A stretch of 64,000 bases of DNA from Stereum hirsutum FP-91666 SS1 (lineage: Eukaryota > Basidiomycota > Agaricomycetes > Russulales > Stereaceae). Position 1 is the stretch's first letter. Every line of letters begins with the position of its first letter. Positions 47,539-58,646 of this stretch are shown here, piece by piece. The notes under the pieces were generated by a model that saw nothing but the letters and a program-made list of their open reading frames with translations, searched no databases and was not told where the DNA came from. The translations under genes were made by a program, and so were the position numbers. Location: positions 994,719 through 1,058,718 of the forward strand of contig NW_006763137.1 of assembly GCF_000264905.1 (NCBI RefSeq), in the 5' to 3' direction.

Positions 47539-50484
47539 ATGGCGAGCGCGTCCCAGCCCCCGCCAGTAAAGATTTACAATGCAGTATATTCATCGGTCCA
47601 AGTGCGTGTCATCTTTATCATCGCTGAGCTATCGCTGACATGACGCGCTCGTGTCGCGCGTCGCTAGGTGTATGAATGCATGGTCAGAGGAATCGCTGTG
47701 ATGAGGCGACGCGCCGATTCGTATGTGAACGCGACACAGATCCTCAAGGTCGCTGGTGTCGACAAAGGCCGTCGTACAAAGATTCTAGAGAAAGAGATTC
47801 TCCCTGGGAAGCACGAAATCGTCCAGGGAGGTTATGGGAAATATCAGGGTACCTGGTCCGTATTCATTTGTGAAACTTGTTCTAGAGGAGACTTATGCAT
47901 TGTGTCTAAAGGATACCTTTGGAGAGAGGACGCGATATTTCTGCGCAATACGGTGTCGCACACCTGCTGGCGCCTTTATTTGACTTTGTCCCGAGTTCTG
48001 CTTCGCTCGGCGGTCTGCCTGCGCAATTATCTGGTACTGGCGGTATGGGTCAACGCCCTCTATCTGCTTCGTCATCCTTCTCCAGCCTCGGTGATCCTGC
48101 AGGCTTCTTACCATCTGCCCTTCCTTCAGCTCCCATTCTCCCGGGCTCTGCCCTGCGCCTGCTCAACCAAGGACGGGCTCAAGGACTCTTCACCCCCTCC
48201 TCTTCTTCTCATCACCAACCAAACCTCGTATATTCCTCTCCATCTAATAATCTCACTCAGGGGCCACAGTTATCTCAGTATTCCACCTCGACTCCTTCGA
48301 CGCCACCAGTTCAGTCCCTCAAAAGGACGCGTTCTGAAGTCGTGGGCAATACCCCCACTCCGCAGGCCACTCTTCACTCCCTCATGTCTTCACACTCAGT
48401 CCCTGATCTAGCTCCTACACTGGCCGCTTCTCCGAGCATCCAAACACCTGATGTACCGCGACCACTATCTGCTGTCCCAGTACCTCAATCTAACGACGAT
48501 AATCCGTCTCCTACCAAACGTGCACGGACGGAGCCCCCTCACCTTACATATCTTCAGGAGTTTCTACCGCAGCTGCAAGACGGTCAATCTCAATACATGG
48601 ATACTCAGTCACAAGCAATACCTACACAACCCAACTCCCGCGCACCTAGCGTGGCGCCGCCGCCGCTATCTCAGTCAAATGGCCTCGATCGCTCGGACAC
48701 GCAATCATTATCGGGCAGTCAACCGATGCCTCAGTCGAACGGCACAATGGCACCACCCTCATCGAGCTTCCGTGTCGAGCGTCAATGTCGTTTCGCGACT
48801 AAACCGTCGATTAATCGACACATGGACCTCACCGCGCCCTTGAAGGACCTCAGACGCAACACACTCGTCACAACGATATGTCAAAGGGACGACCCCGCAC
48901 GTGCTTTAGAAATCCTACGCGAGATACCACCAGACAACCCCGGGGCACCACCAACGGTCGATTATGTTCTGGACGATCTGGGCCACACGGCTCTGCACAT
49001 CGCTGCGAGCATGGGCCGTCAGAGGACCGTCGAGACGCTCATTGCGAATGGTGCTGATATCCATCGAGGGAATTATAATGGCGAGACGCCACTCATACGC
49101 GCGTGTCTCGCCTCGGACAATTTCGAACAACAATCGTTCACTACGCTCGTGACTTCTTTGCATGAATCGATCTGGACGCTCGACACGTCGCGAAAGTCTG
49201 TCTTGCATCATATTGTCGCGCTTGCCGGGGTGAAGAACCGAGCCATTGTGGCGCGATATTACCTGGATACGATATTCGTATGGATCGCACAGCAAGAGGG
49301 TGGCGACTTCCGTTCGATTGTGGATCTACAGGACGAGCATGGTGATACGGCGCTGAATGTCGCAGCGAGGGTAGGTAATCGTAGTATAGTCCGGACAATG
49401 CTCGACGTTGGTGCGAACCGGATATTGCCTAATAAACTTGGGCTCAGACCGGGAGACTTCGGGGTTGAGAATGAGGTCAGTCCTATGTTTCGTATGCCTC
49501 AGTCATGCACGTCGCTGAACTAGACCTTCAGGAGCTTGGCGGTGGCCCAAGAGTAGAGGATCTTATTGCTTCGTTGAGGTCGGGGCCCTCCGCGCCGGTG
49601 CAGAAGAGTCAAGACGTGATTGCTGGTGAGTTTTTCTCATTGTTCTCCGCTGGAATGCACGTGTCTAAAGAAAGGCGGCAGATATGACCTCCATGATCCA
49701 GAGCCTCAGCTCCGAATTCTCCGCCGAGGTCAAGGTCAAACAAGACCAGCTCGATGTCACACAAGCCCACCTCCGCGCCGCCACTCGCGAACTCTCCGAA
49801 CAGCGCAAACAGATCCAAGCCTGGCAAGCCCGCTGCGGCGAACTCGATCAGATCAATCAACGGATCCGCAACGTCGAAAAGGCTCTCAAAGACGAAGACT
49901 CGTTCGATTGGACCGGGCGGACTGATCTCGCAGGTAACGACGCGAAAGCAACCGCTGGTCCTGCGTTCATGAGGCGAGGGGCGAATTCGACAATGGTGGG
50001 GCTGGGTGGGTTGGTGGACGTTTCGTTCAATTTGGAGACGGACCCTACGATCCCGCTATCGGATTCGGTGGCGAGTTTGGTGAGGCTGAAGAGGATGCAA
50101 ATGTGGCAGGTGAGGATGGAGGAGTTGGTGGCGGAGAGGATGAAGAATCTGAAGGGGACGAGTGCGGAGAAGGAGTTTCAGTGTAAGAAGATTGTGGCGC
50201 TTTGTACGGGTGTGCCGATTGACAAGGTGGAAGAGGTACGCGAATTTTTCTTTGTTCTTTCTTCCCTTGACGTTCTCCATGTGAGTGGGCGTGGATGTTT
50301 ACTGTTTTTGTGTTCGACAGATGCTTGACGATCTTGTCATCGCTATGGAGAGCGAGGCCCATGTAGCTGATATAGGCCGTGTATCGGGCTTCATGCAGAA
50401 GGTACGTGTAATGTTGACCTCGTCCTCACCGTTATGCCTCAACTGACACTGCTGTTTTCGCAGGTCCGGGACAGTGTAATCTAA
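47539..50484 (+). CDS. MBP1: Mbp1-like APSES transcription factor (MBF DNA-binding subunit)
   Basis: MBF drives G1/S genes through MCB sites. The 854-residue protein comes from exons 47539-47601, 47668-47855, 47912-49475, 49532-49625, 49682-50235, 50321-50401 and 50464-50484. The APSES/KilA-N domain (about 8-105) shows [33 protein letters not shown] and the WIPLERG block completed across the second intron. A Ser/Pro/Gln-rich linker with two basic patches ([15 protein letters not shown]), likely nuclear localisation signals, follows. Ankyrin repeats lie at about 430-600 ([37 protein letters not shown]). Residues 640-720 form a coiled coil, the probable contact with the Swi6-type partner. The last two exons are tiny but keep phase and end RDSVI. 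It shares a 191-bp promoter with the YVC1-like gene. Confidence 0.93.
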
Positions 50485-50983
50485 TCGTATTTTAGCTGTC
50501 TACTACACAGCATGTTCGCATTGTCTTTTTATGCCTCACTCTCACTCTAATGTATGCAATAATGACGTGCGAGGAAGAAACGCAAGAGCGAGCTCGATCG
50601 TTGTCCAAAGGTATGAACATTATACAAACCTGCTTCGATCCCGTGCCACAGTCTTTCTGAGCCAGATAAAATGTTACACACGTAACAAAGTCAGTAACAT
50701 CTGTCGAGACCATTGAGTAAAGCTGGGTCCCAAGATGAAAATTCCTTGACGATTTTTCGCCTTTCATCGCGCGGCTCCGCCGGAAAGTGGGAGGTGCATG
50801 GCTCAGGGAGTCAGGCTCACCAATCTTCAAGCTTCACGTGCTGTTCAGCGAATACCAAACATTGCAATTTCTACAGGTATATCGGTTGAAACTACGCATG
50901 ACGCTACGAAAAAGGCAGACCTCACAAGCTCCATGCATCCCTCTGAGAAACATTCTGTGACAATTCTATTACGAATACAATTC
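50485..50983. other. Convergent 3' region of MBP1-like gene and the unknown gene
   Basis: A 499-bp spacer with both 3' UTRs. It carries the left copy of a ~40-bp direct repeat (50522-50563), starting 38 bp after the MBP1-like stop. Nothing else recognised. Confidence 0.6.
50522..50563 (+). repeat. Direct repeat, left copy (42 bp)
   Basis: Begins TGTCTTTTTATGC and ends TGTATGCAATAAT; matches 54898-54936 in the same orientation with one substitution and one 3-bp indel. The pair brackets the unknown gene. AATAAT at its end may serve as the MBP1-like polyadenylation signal. Confidence 0.9.
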
Positions 50984-53900
50984 CTAAGATGTGTATGGTA
51001 ATCCTGACTCTTCCAGAGATTTGCCACCGGAGCGGATCATTGAACTAGCCTTATCCTCTGTAATTCTAAGCAAGGTTTTACTGAACCCACCGAACCGTGT
51101 AGTATTCCTCCACTGCTTTGCCCCCTTAGGAGGGATAGGATTCGATGACGCCTGCTCTCCCAAGTAACACAGCTCCAAATCATTCCGACGATCTATATAC
51201 CATTTCTCATTGCGCGTGCTCCAATGGCCTAGACTGCCCAGGCTATAGTGCCAAAAGGTAGACGGAAGCGGCCACCACGAAAGACGTCTGAGGTTAGCTC
51301 GTCCCTTCTCTTGCTTAGCAGCGAGATCTCTGAGTTCATCAATTTCCTGGCTTGGGTCTGCATTACATATATTTAGGGGTAACTCATATGGATAGAACGG
51401 AATGTGCGTACATTGAGGGCAAAGATAAAGCCCGATAATTAGGGCTACGATATCCTCCGAAAGTTCATCGTCTACCCAGCCGCGGAGATTGGAAGCGTGC
51501 TCGCCGCGTCTGGCTCCCTCAGAAGGTCCTTTTTCGATCATCTCTCGAGATGGTGGTCCACAAACTTCAGTCGCTATACGCCACAGAAGCCCGCCAGCTA
51601 GGTAGCATGCGCGCCTTATCCAGGGAATTCGCAAGAGATCGGATCGCTCCCGCAGGTACTCGCGATAGTCCCAAACATTCCAGACATGCCCATCAAAACG
51701 TACGGGTTTCGGCTTTGGTCGATGCTCATGCTTGATCGGTCCTCGCCAGACCATTGTTCGGAACGGGATACCTCGCTTGCACAGATGAAGAGCAACTCCG
51801 GTAGTATCGAATCCGCTTGCCAGTAGCCTGCTTGCATGCAACGCATCACATGCGGAGGTAACTACGAGACACCACTCATCAGAGCAAGTGGTGATGGATG
51901 TGACCGTCGAGGGCTGGGGCGAGGCTCTCATTAGTCGTCCCCGACCAACCACCACAAGATTTGGGAAGTCGATGGTCCACATCTTCAAAAGGGGCGAGGT
52001 CGCCTCATTGTCGGAATTGCGTTCCCTGCTCACGGACGGTCCAGATTCGGGTGCATTCGTAGCGTGTGGGCTCTGGTGAAAGTATATCAATTCTCGGATT
52101 GCTGTGTGGACGCCTTCGTCGAGGTCACGGTAAATCGTGTGCATCAATGTACCGACGGTGGAAGAATGGACATATTCAGCTGCAGGAGACTTTTGCGTCT
52201 CGGTAACGTCCTTGGATGCAGTAATATGAGTGGGCTTCGAGGCAAAAGATTCAAGAAATTCCCAAAGTCTTTGAGCAAGAGATGACGAAACCGTTTCCAA
52301 CGAAGGTGACGTGCTCTGGAGCTTGCTAAGGACTATTTTCCACATCTCTTGATCAACTTGAAACCCACTCGACTCCACCGATTGTGGATTGAAGCCCAAA
52401 CGTGTCGTTGCCACCGCCACCGCGTCGTCTTCGAAGGTAATACTTCGTATACCGGTAGAAATGTCGATCTCGGGGCTGAATGTGTGCTCTTCCTCTTCGT
52501 CGATAAACTCGGGATGAAGTTGGCGATACTTTTGTGTACTGGGAGGGCAAAATGTATCGGTAATGGGCACGAAATGGAGTTCGTTGTGGTGCGAATCGTA
52601 GAGGTAGGAAAGCGCTGTATCAGCTAGCAGCTCCCGGGCGCCGTCCATACGTGCATGAGGGTTGATATACTTCCTCTCCGACATTGAAAGAACCATGAAG
52701 CTGCCCTGGACGGCAAGCTCCTCTGCCCATTCGTAAACCCTAATGTCGCCGTTGATTTCATCGCGACGGAGCCTACAATCCCTTTCTTCAGGCGACTCGT
52801 GGCTCTCGGTTATCGCGTTTTCCACTGAGCGAAGATGGAAGAAGTCTACAAGATCTTGTCCGTAGGGACGAGCCGGGACCTGATGCCGATACATATCTGA
52901 GGTGTGCGTGGACGCAGATATGACTGAGTGGAAATTGGATGAGGTATGAGATGTAACGGACGGTTCGGGCGGAGAGGGCGAAGTGTCGGACGGAGACGTG
53001 AGCGGTGAAACAGGAAAATGAGAGTACGAGGACGGTGTCACAGGTATCTGCATGAGGGAAACACTAGACGAGTCGGCTGGAGGAAGTGATGGACCGGGTG
53101 GCGTCGCGAGTGGCGAAGAAAATGAGGGCGAGAACAAGGATGCATTTTCCTTGAAGGACGGCTCAGCTGTTTCTGTAGAGCTGGAAAGCCTGTCATGGGA
53201 TCCATGCCGCGCCAAGGGCGTCGCAAACTGCGACGATGAAACCGAGTGACTCATAATGGGAGCGAACGAAATTTGTGGGCGTTGTGTCAATTCGGCAGAC
53301 ATTGAGGGAGGCGAAGTCTGTGATGAAAACACGATTGGTGTGCGCATCCTACGGCGTACCAAGCGATCTTCTTGTTCTCTCCGCTGACGAGACAGATCAC
53401 GGTCGTTGTGTTGCCGTGTTTCGACCTCGGTTTCCAACCCAGCCTCCCATCGCGCATGCTCCTCCTTATACCGCTCAATCTCGGCCTTTTCCATCATAGA
53501 CTTTGGAGGTTTGAATCGAGCCACGAGGGGATCCATCTTTGCTATCAGTGTCTCCTTCTCTCCCCAAGGATACCACACTGGAATGTTGTTTTCGTATAGC
53601 CAGGAGAGCGACGGTGAAGCTGTATGATAATGTTCGAGATTGAAGAAGAGGCCCGGTATGTTTTGCTTCTCAACGTTACACCAGTAGGATCTCACCGAGC
53701 TCAACCAACCCTGCAAGTCGGGATGCGCTCTCACTAGGATTCTGAACCATTTCGGCAGCCACGTAAACGAGCTGGGGTACGATTTGGCCAAATGGGCGGA
53801 AGGTTCGGAAAGAGGGTCGTCGGAAGGAAGAGGGACTATTCTATCGCACGAGCGCACGAAAAAGAAAAATGCGCTGATCCAAGCAATGATACAATTGCGA

Positions 53901-54536
53901 GCTTCAACGATACCCGCGTTCGCTGCTCCACGGAGTCTGTACTCCTTTCGAAACATATGGTCCGGCCGTGGCGGTGGTTCCATTAGTGTGGGCAAACCCA
54001 GAGAACCATCCCCGATGGACCATAGACATTTTTCGATTGCGTCGAAGGTTATACTCCAAAGCTGCTGTACATGAGGGCTGAGACGCCAGACGTTTCTCGC
54101 CGAATTGAATTCTAATTGCCGACAGTACCGGTCTCGCAAACACGAAAAGATGCCACTGAGAGGCATGTTGATCATGGCGCAAGACTTCCAGATGACCTCA
54201 GGACGTTTATACCAGACCGGGAGCTGAAGTTCTCGGAGAGTTTTGGGTTCGAAGTCTGGGTGTGGAGGCTGCCACCGAGGGAGCACGCGACAATTGGGGG
54301 AGAAGAATAGGGTTCCGTCGTTGGAGAAAAAAGCCCGACCGCGGTTCTCGATATACTTCGAGTCTGTGTATACAAATCGGTACGAGGCGAAAGAACACAT
54401 ATTCAAATGGCTTACCATAGCGTTCTTGCCTGGTCTGCTTTTTTTCCTCCGCCTCCACTTGTTTCCATTCGACGTCTGTCCTCGTCTGCACCAGTGGATG
54501 GTCCGAAACAACAGGCGTGTGAGGAGGAGATGACAT
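50984..54536 (-). CDS. Large protein of unknown function, two exons, 1166 residues
   Basis: I do not recognise a functional family. Exon 1 is 54416-54536 (MSSPPHTPVVSDHP...), exon 2 is 50984-54363, joined by a 52-bp intron (GTAAGC...ACACAG) in phase 1. This model is preferred over an intronless start further upstream because the N-terminus becomes hydrophilic and the join into DSKYIENRGRAFF is clean. Visible features: an N-terminal globular region rich in Trp and Cys (FFSPNCRVLPRW, NIPVWYPWGEKE), a charged helix around MMEKAEIERYKEEHARWEA, and a long Ser/Pro-rich stretch. A C-terminal globular region is rich in aromatic residues (RFDGHVWNVWDYREYLRERS, LRRLSWWPLPSTFWHY, NEKWYIDRRNDLELCY). No transposase, reverse transcriptase, kinase or membrane signature seen. 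The gene sits inside a segment bounded by ~40-bp direct repeats. Proteins of this general look occur as lineage-specific families in Agaricomycetes, but that is recollection. Confidence 0.75.
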
Positions 54537-55493
54537 GGCGATTGACAGAGTAGTGAGAGCTGAGCTGCGACGCTATGCACCTGGAAGTGGCGTGGGGTAC
54601 GATTGGAATCGAGCTATGGTAGCTGGGTGTCGAAGTACTACTGTTACTGGACCGTTGCGATGACTTCGAGAGGGAGAAGCGAGCAATACTCCTAAGCGAC
54701 AGATGCGGCGAAAGATGCGAGTGTGCCCGCAGCTGTGCTATAGAAGTGAGAATAAGTCTCTCTTGAAGACGTGAGTGTAGGCAAGCTAAAACGAATTGTT
54801 AACAGGAGTGGGCGGTGAACGTTGACTCTGAGCCTGGCGACGTCGCCACGACATTGACACCCGAAACAAACAACTCCAAATATGGTGGCGTAAGTACTGT
54901 CTTTTTATGCACTCTCACTCCAATGTATGCAATAATATCATTTCTCGGGCTGGAACATCACGTATACATCATTGTTTCCATCCCAGATTGCCGACTTTGG
55001 GAACCACGCATCGTACTTAGATTAAATAATCCTTCACCATAGACTTGGGGACTTGGGAGCATAGTCATTCTACAGACAATGGTCCAGTGCAGCTATTTAC
55101 AAAGCGCTTTCACCCAGGGGATGGGTGGTATATATATAACTAACGTATCGAGGCAGAATTTAGAAACAGAAGAATAGCAATTACGGGGAAACCAGTCCTC
55201 TTCGAAGAAAGATGTCTCTCGCCACGAAAATTTAGAGAAGAAGAACTGTCATGGAGGGTAGCACGGGTAGCGAGAGACTATACACATCACATCTCGGAAT
55301 GAATAGTCCGGGTCTCGTCAAATTCAGGTTTAGCAAAGAGAAAGGAACGCAGGGAAACAAAGCTTGGGAGGGGCGAAAAGCCAAAACATTTCCACGGAAG
55401 AATCGATTCCATCCACAACTCGAGCATAGCACAACAACAACAACACCCGATCGACACATCCTCCAACGCTCTCGACAGGTAATCATCTCTTCA
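54537..55493. other. Intergenic: promoter of the unknown gene and 3' region of PMT4
   Basis: A 957-bp gap. It contains the right copy of the direct repeat (54898-54936). The part beyond it (about 55060-55493) presumably includes the PMT4 3' UTR and a short (CAA)n run near 55433. No coding gene recognised. Confidence 0.55.
54898..54936 (+). repeat. Direct repeat, right copy (39 bp)
   Basis: Partner of 50522-50563, same orientation. It lies about 360 bp upstream of the unknown gene's start codon. Sequences on either side of the two copies are not similar, so the shared unit is limited to about 40 bp. Confidence 0.9.
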
Positions 55494-58460
55494 TTAGATC
55501 TCCGCTGTCGTTTTTGCGGCGAAGTGTAGTGTCCAAGAAGACAATAGACGATGCGCGTTCACTTGCTCGCCCGTCAACCTGCAATAAGACGGCTCGTCAT
55601 CTATCTCGAACAAACCAAGCAGCAACAAAATAAACAACATACCCTGGTGTTCCATAAGTCAGCGGCGCAAGATATACCAAACACGCCATCATCGCAATTG
55701 CGAACAGCCCAACAACGATCGGCGCCTTTACACCCAGCTCTGCATACTGCGTTGGCTGAGCCCTCGTCCTAAGTCCACGAATAGAGATCGGATAGTTGAT
55801 GGTGTCAGAAAGTACGAAGTTGAGGACGGCACCGGCGACGAGGGCAGAGGCGAGATGAGAAGGAAGGTAGTGGTGGATGAACAGTTGACGGTTCATGAGG
55901 AAGAAGGGGAAGTAGTGGATAAACCAGATGATAACGAAGAAGCCGGCGTTGTTCCAGAGACGGTTCAGGACGGCTGCAAGACGAGACGAGACGAATAAAC
56001 GTCAGTAAGGGAAGATTGATAGGAGGGTTGCGACAGGATGCGAATACGTACGTGGCTCAATGGGAGTGATCCCTCTCCGCCTAGCGAGCATATCCGCGCC
56101 GATGATTCCAACGTAGATAGACATCGCAATGACGCAGGTCCACCAGCCGACGACGTTACCAATGAGATAGATCTGCTTCTGGCCCTCGCTCTGCGTCCAG
56201 AAGCTGATACCGCTCAACAAGAACGGCCAATTGATGGGTTGACTCGCGTAGGGATGCGACGCCGTCAAACCCGCGTTGTGCTGCAACATCAAAGTCTGAA
56301 GCTCGAAGAACTTCTTGAAGAAGTTCATGGACTTGGGTTCTTTGACCTGGATGTCGGCCGTGCGATCAAGGAGCTCTTCGCCCTCTGTCAGATCGAATCA
56401 AGAAAACCCCACAAAGAAGCGTCAGGTACTCGTTGAGTGAAATATTGGCATAGAGTACACACCAGCAGGCTCTGCGATCTCGTCAACGTACCAAATCGCC
56501 GTCTTCTCTGTGGGCTTCTTGTCACCATTGATTTCTTGCTGCTTGAATGCCCAATCCGGCAACTGCTCTCGATGGGTCCAGAGGGCTACTTTCGTCGGCA
56601 CATGCACCAACCTGAAATGTCCACCCTTTGTCTTCCACGCCTCACCCTCATGTGCATCTTTCAAGAACAGATGGAAGAGGGTGTCGTTGTACCGAGTGTA
56701 ATCGTCCTTTGGCCAGGTCGTGAACTCTTGGTTCGTGGGCATGAGCGGGGAGGCGACATCGTGTGTGAGGAGGACGGTTTGAGTGTTGACGTGCAAGAGT
56801 TGGATAACATCGTTGTGGCGGACGATACGGCCACGCCCAGTCTCAGGAAGGGCCTTGGTGGGAATGATCTGCCAGTTGTTGTTCGCGTCGGCGTGACCGT
56901 AACCGGTAACCTGTTGACCTGAGAACAGGTAGTTGAGTGGTTTAGTCAACTAGTGGAAAGAATAAACGGGGTTAAATCTACCTTGGCTAGAAACACGGCC
57001 GTCATCATATCTGAGAGGATATTTCTCGAGGTGCGAGTGTAAGAAGACCTTCGTGTCCTTATGCCTGATAGTGACGGTGTCGAAATACCGGATCTCTGAT
57101 ACCGATGTTAGCCCATGACGACACAAAGTCACGCCTGTACAATGATAGACTCACCTTGACTGTTCATAAGCAGCTCATTGCCAGCCAGCGTCTCCTGGAA
57201 CTGAGGACTCATGAAGGTGTCACCGGGACCGGACTTCGTGAGAATAGCGAAGTGGACATAGAAGAACGAGAGATAGACGACGAAAGGAATGAGGATGAGA
57301 CCGATCGCGCGGGCGGCAAAGTGTCGCCAGAAGTGTTCCTGCGGGACCGTCAGCACGGTATTCTTAGGTTTCGTGGTGGAGGTAAATACCCACCATGTCC
57401 GGGGTTTTCTTGAGGTCGAGGATATCCCATAGGTCAACGAGAACGGCAGCGCCAATTGCGAAGACCGTGAGAATGCCGTTAACCTTGGATCCCCAGGTGC
57501 AGGCCATGAATACACCAGTCGCTATGAGCCATCCCCACCATTGAGAAGAGAACGCGCTGTGTGCGGATAAGCTCAGTGATACGTCCAGCGGAGAATGCTA
57601 TATATAGAACTCACTGGTAGCGCAGCTTGCGGAAACGAATATAAGAGTACATGGTCAAGGACATGAAGAAGATCAGAGTCGCGTCCAAAAGGATGAGACG
57701 TGACTGAGCAATGTGTGCGTTGTCTACAGGCGCGTTCAGTATATCTTGGTTGAGTCAAAGGTCGAAGAAACTCACCGAAGAGGATGAGGGATGCCGAAAA
57801 TGCCGCAATGATAGTCGAGTAGCCACTCTCCTTCATGATGCCGTAGATCACAGGGATGGTAAGACTGCCGAGGATGGCTGGTAGAGCCCTCATGCCGACA
57901 TAAGGAACGTGGTTTTCTGTGTAGCTGTCGCCAATATCCTCGAAGCTGAAGTGGCCATCGAACCCAACGAACCAACCGGCGAGACCAAACAGAAGTTTCG
58001 CGAATGGAGGGTGAACGTCGAAGTAGTATTCTCGAAGAATGTAGTATGAGGCGAATTTTCCAAAGTGAACCTCGTCGAAGCTATGTATGAAGATTAGTTC
58101 GTCGCGTCACTCGGTGGGTAATTAACGCGCGTGGTGTTGGTACTTACACTACCTGGTCTGGATGGTTGATTTTGTAGAACCGCAGAGCGAATGCGAGGGC
58201 AGTCAGTATGCCAACGGTAATCATGCTCGCCTCAGGCGACTCGAACATTTTATCCAGTGGGTTACGATTTCTCTGCGCACGAACACATCAACCTCGGAGA
58301 GCCACGTATTCATGTTGAGTTCGAGGAAACATACTGGGTTTTGGTATCCCGGTGGTGTGTAGGCATCCTCTTCAGGCTCAATTTCAGGGACAGACAGGCC
58401 ATGTTGGCCAGCAGGCCTTCTTTGTCGTGCCCTGCCTGTGGACGTCGCCGAGGTGGACAT
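55494..58460 (-). CDS. PMT4: Dolichyl-phosphate-mannose protein mannosyltransferase, Pmt4 type
   Basis: Pmt4 is an ER membrane GT39 enzyme that O-mannosylates Ser/Thr residues of secretory and membrane proteins. The start is MSTSATSTGRARQ (ATG 58460); the second coding exon opens RNRNPLDKMFESPEAS and leads into the first membrane span. Catalytic-loop landmarks are FDEVHFGKFASYY with the Asp-Glu pair and FDVHPPFAKLL. The central luminal MIR region is clear (KVFLHSHLEKYPLRYDDGR, GQQVTGYGHADANNNW, HDVASPLMPTN, LWTHREQLPDW, QQEINGDKKP). It is followed by multiple C-terminal spans ending LTYGTPG, with a last short exon (stop 55494-55496). The segment spacing matches Pmt4 rather than Pmt1/2. About a dozen exons; internal ends are not all fixed. 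It is divergent from PRP4 with 186 bp between starts. Confidence 0.93.
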
Positions 58461-58646
58461 GATGGGAGAGAGAAAGAGAAAGCAATGAGTTCGTGTTTGG
58501 ACAGCAAGCGTCGAATAGAACCGCGTCGAGGCAGCCACGTGCGGGAAAGACCCGATCACTTGTCCTCTGGGCCTTGCTCACCTTCCGAACTTTGCCCTCT
58601 ACGAGCTCACTCTGTTTCCTTTTCGTCTTGGTCGTTGCTTACAACC
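58461..58646. promoter_or_regulatory. Bidirectional promoter of PMT4 and PRP4, with a CACGTG E-box
   Basis: A 186-bp spacer between divergent start codons. CACGTG occurs at 58536-58541, near the middle. The right side is pyrimidine-rich, as expected for the PRP4 leader. Regulatory role inferred only from motif and position. Confidence 0.4.

Noticed and set aside
54537..54580. Upstream ATG at 54580 giving an intronless 1198-codon version of the unknown gene
   Set aside because: That version reads through a well-formed 52-bp intron and begins with an atypical Cys/Leu-rich leader; the spliced model from ATG 54536 is cleaner.
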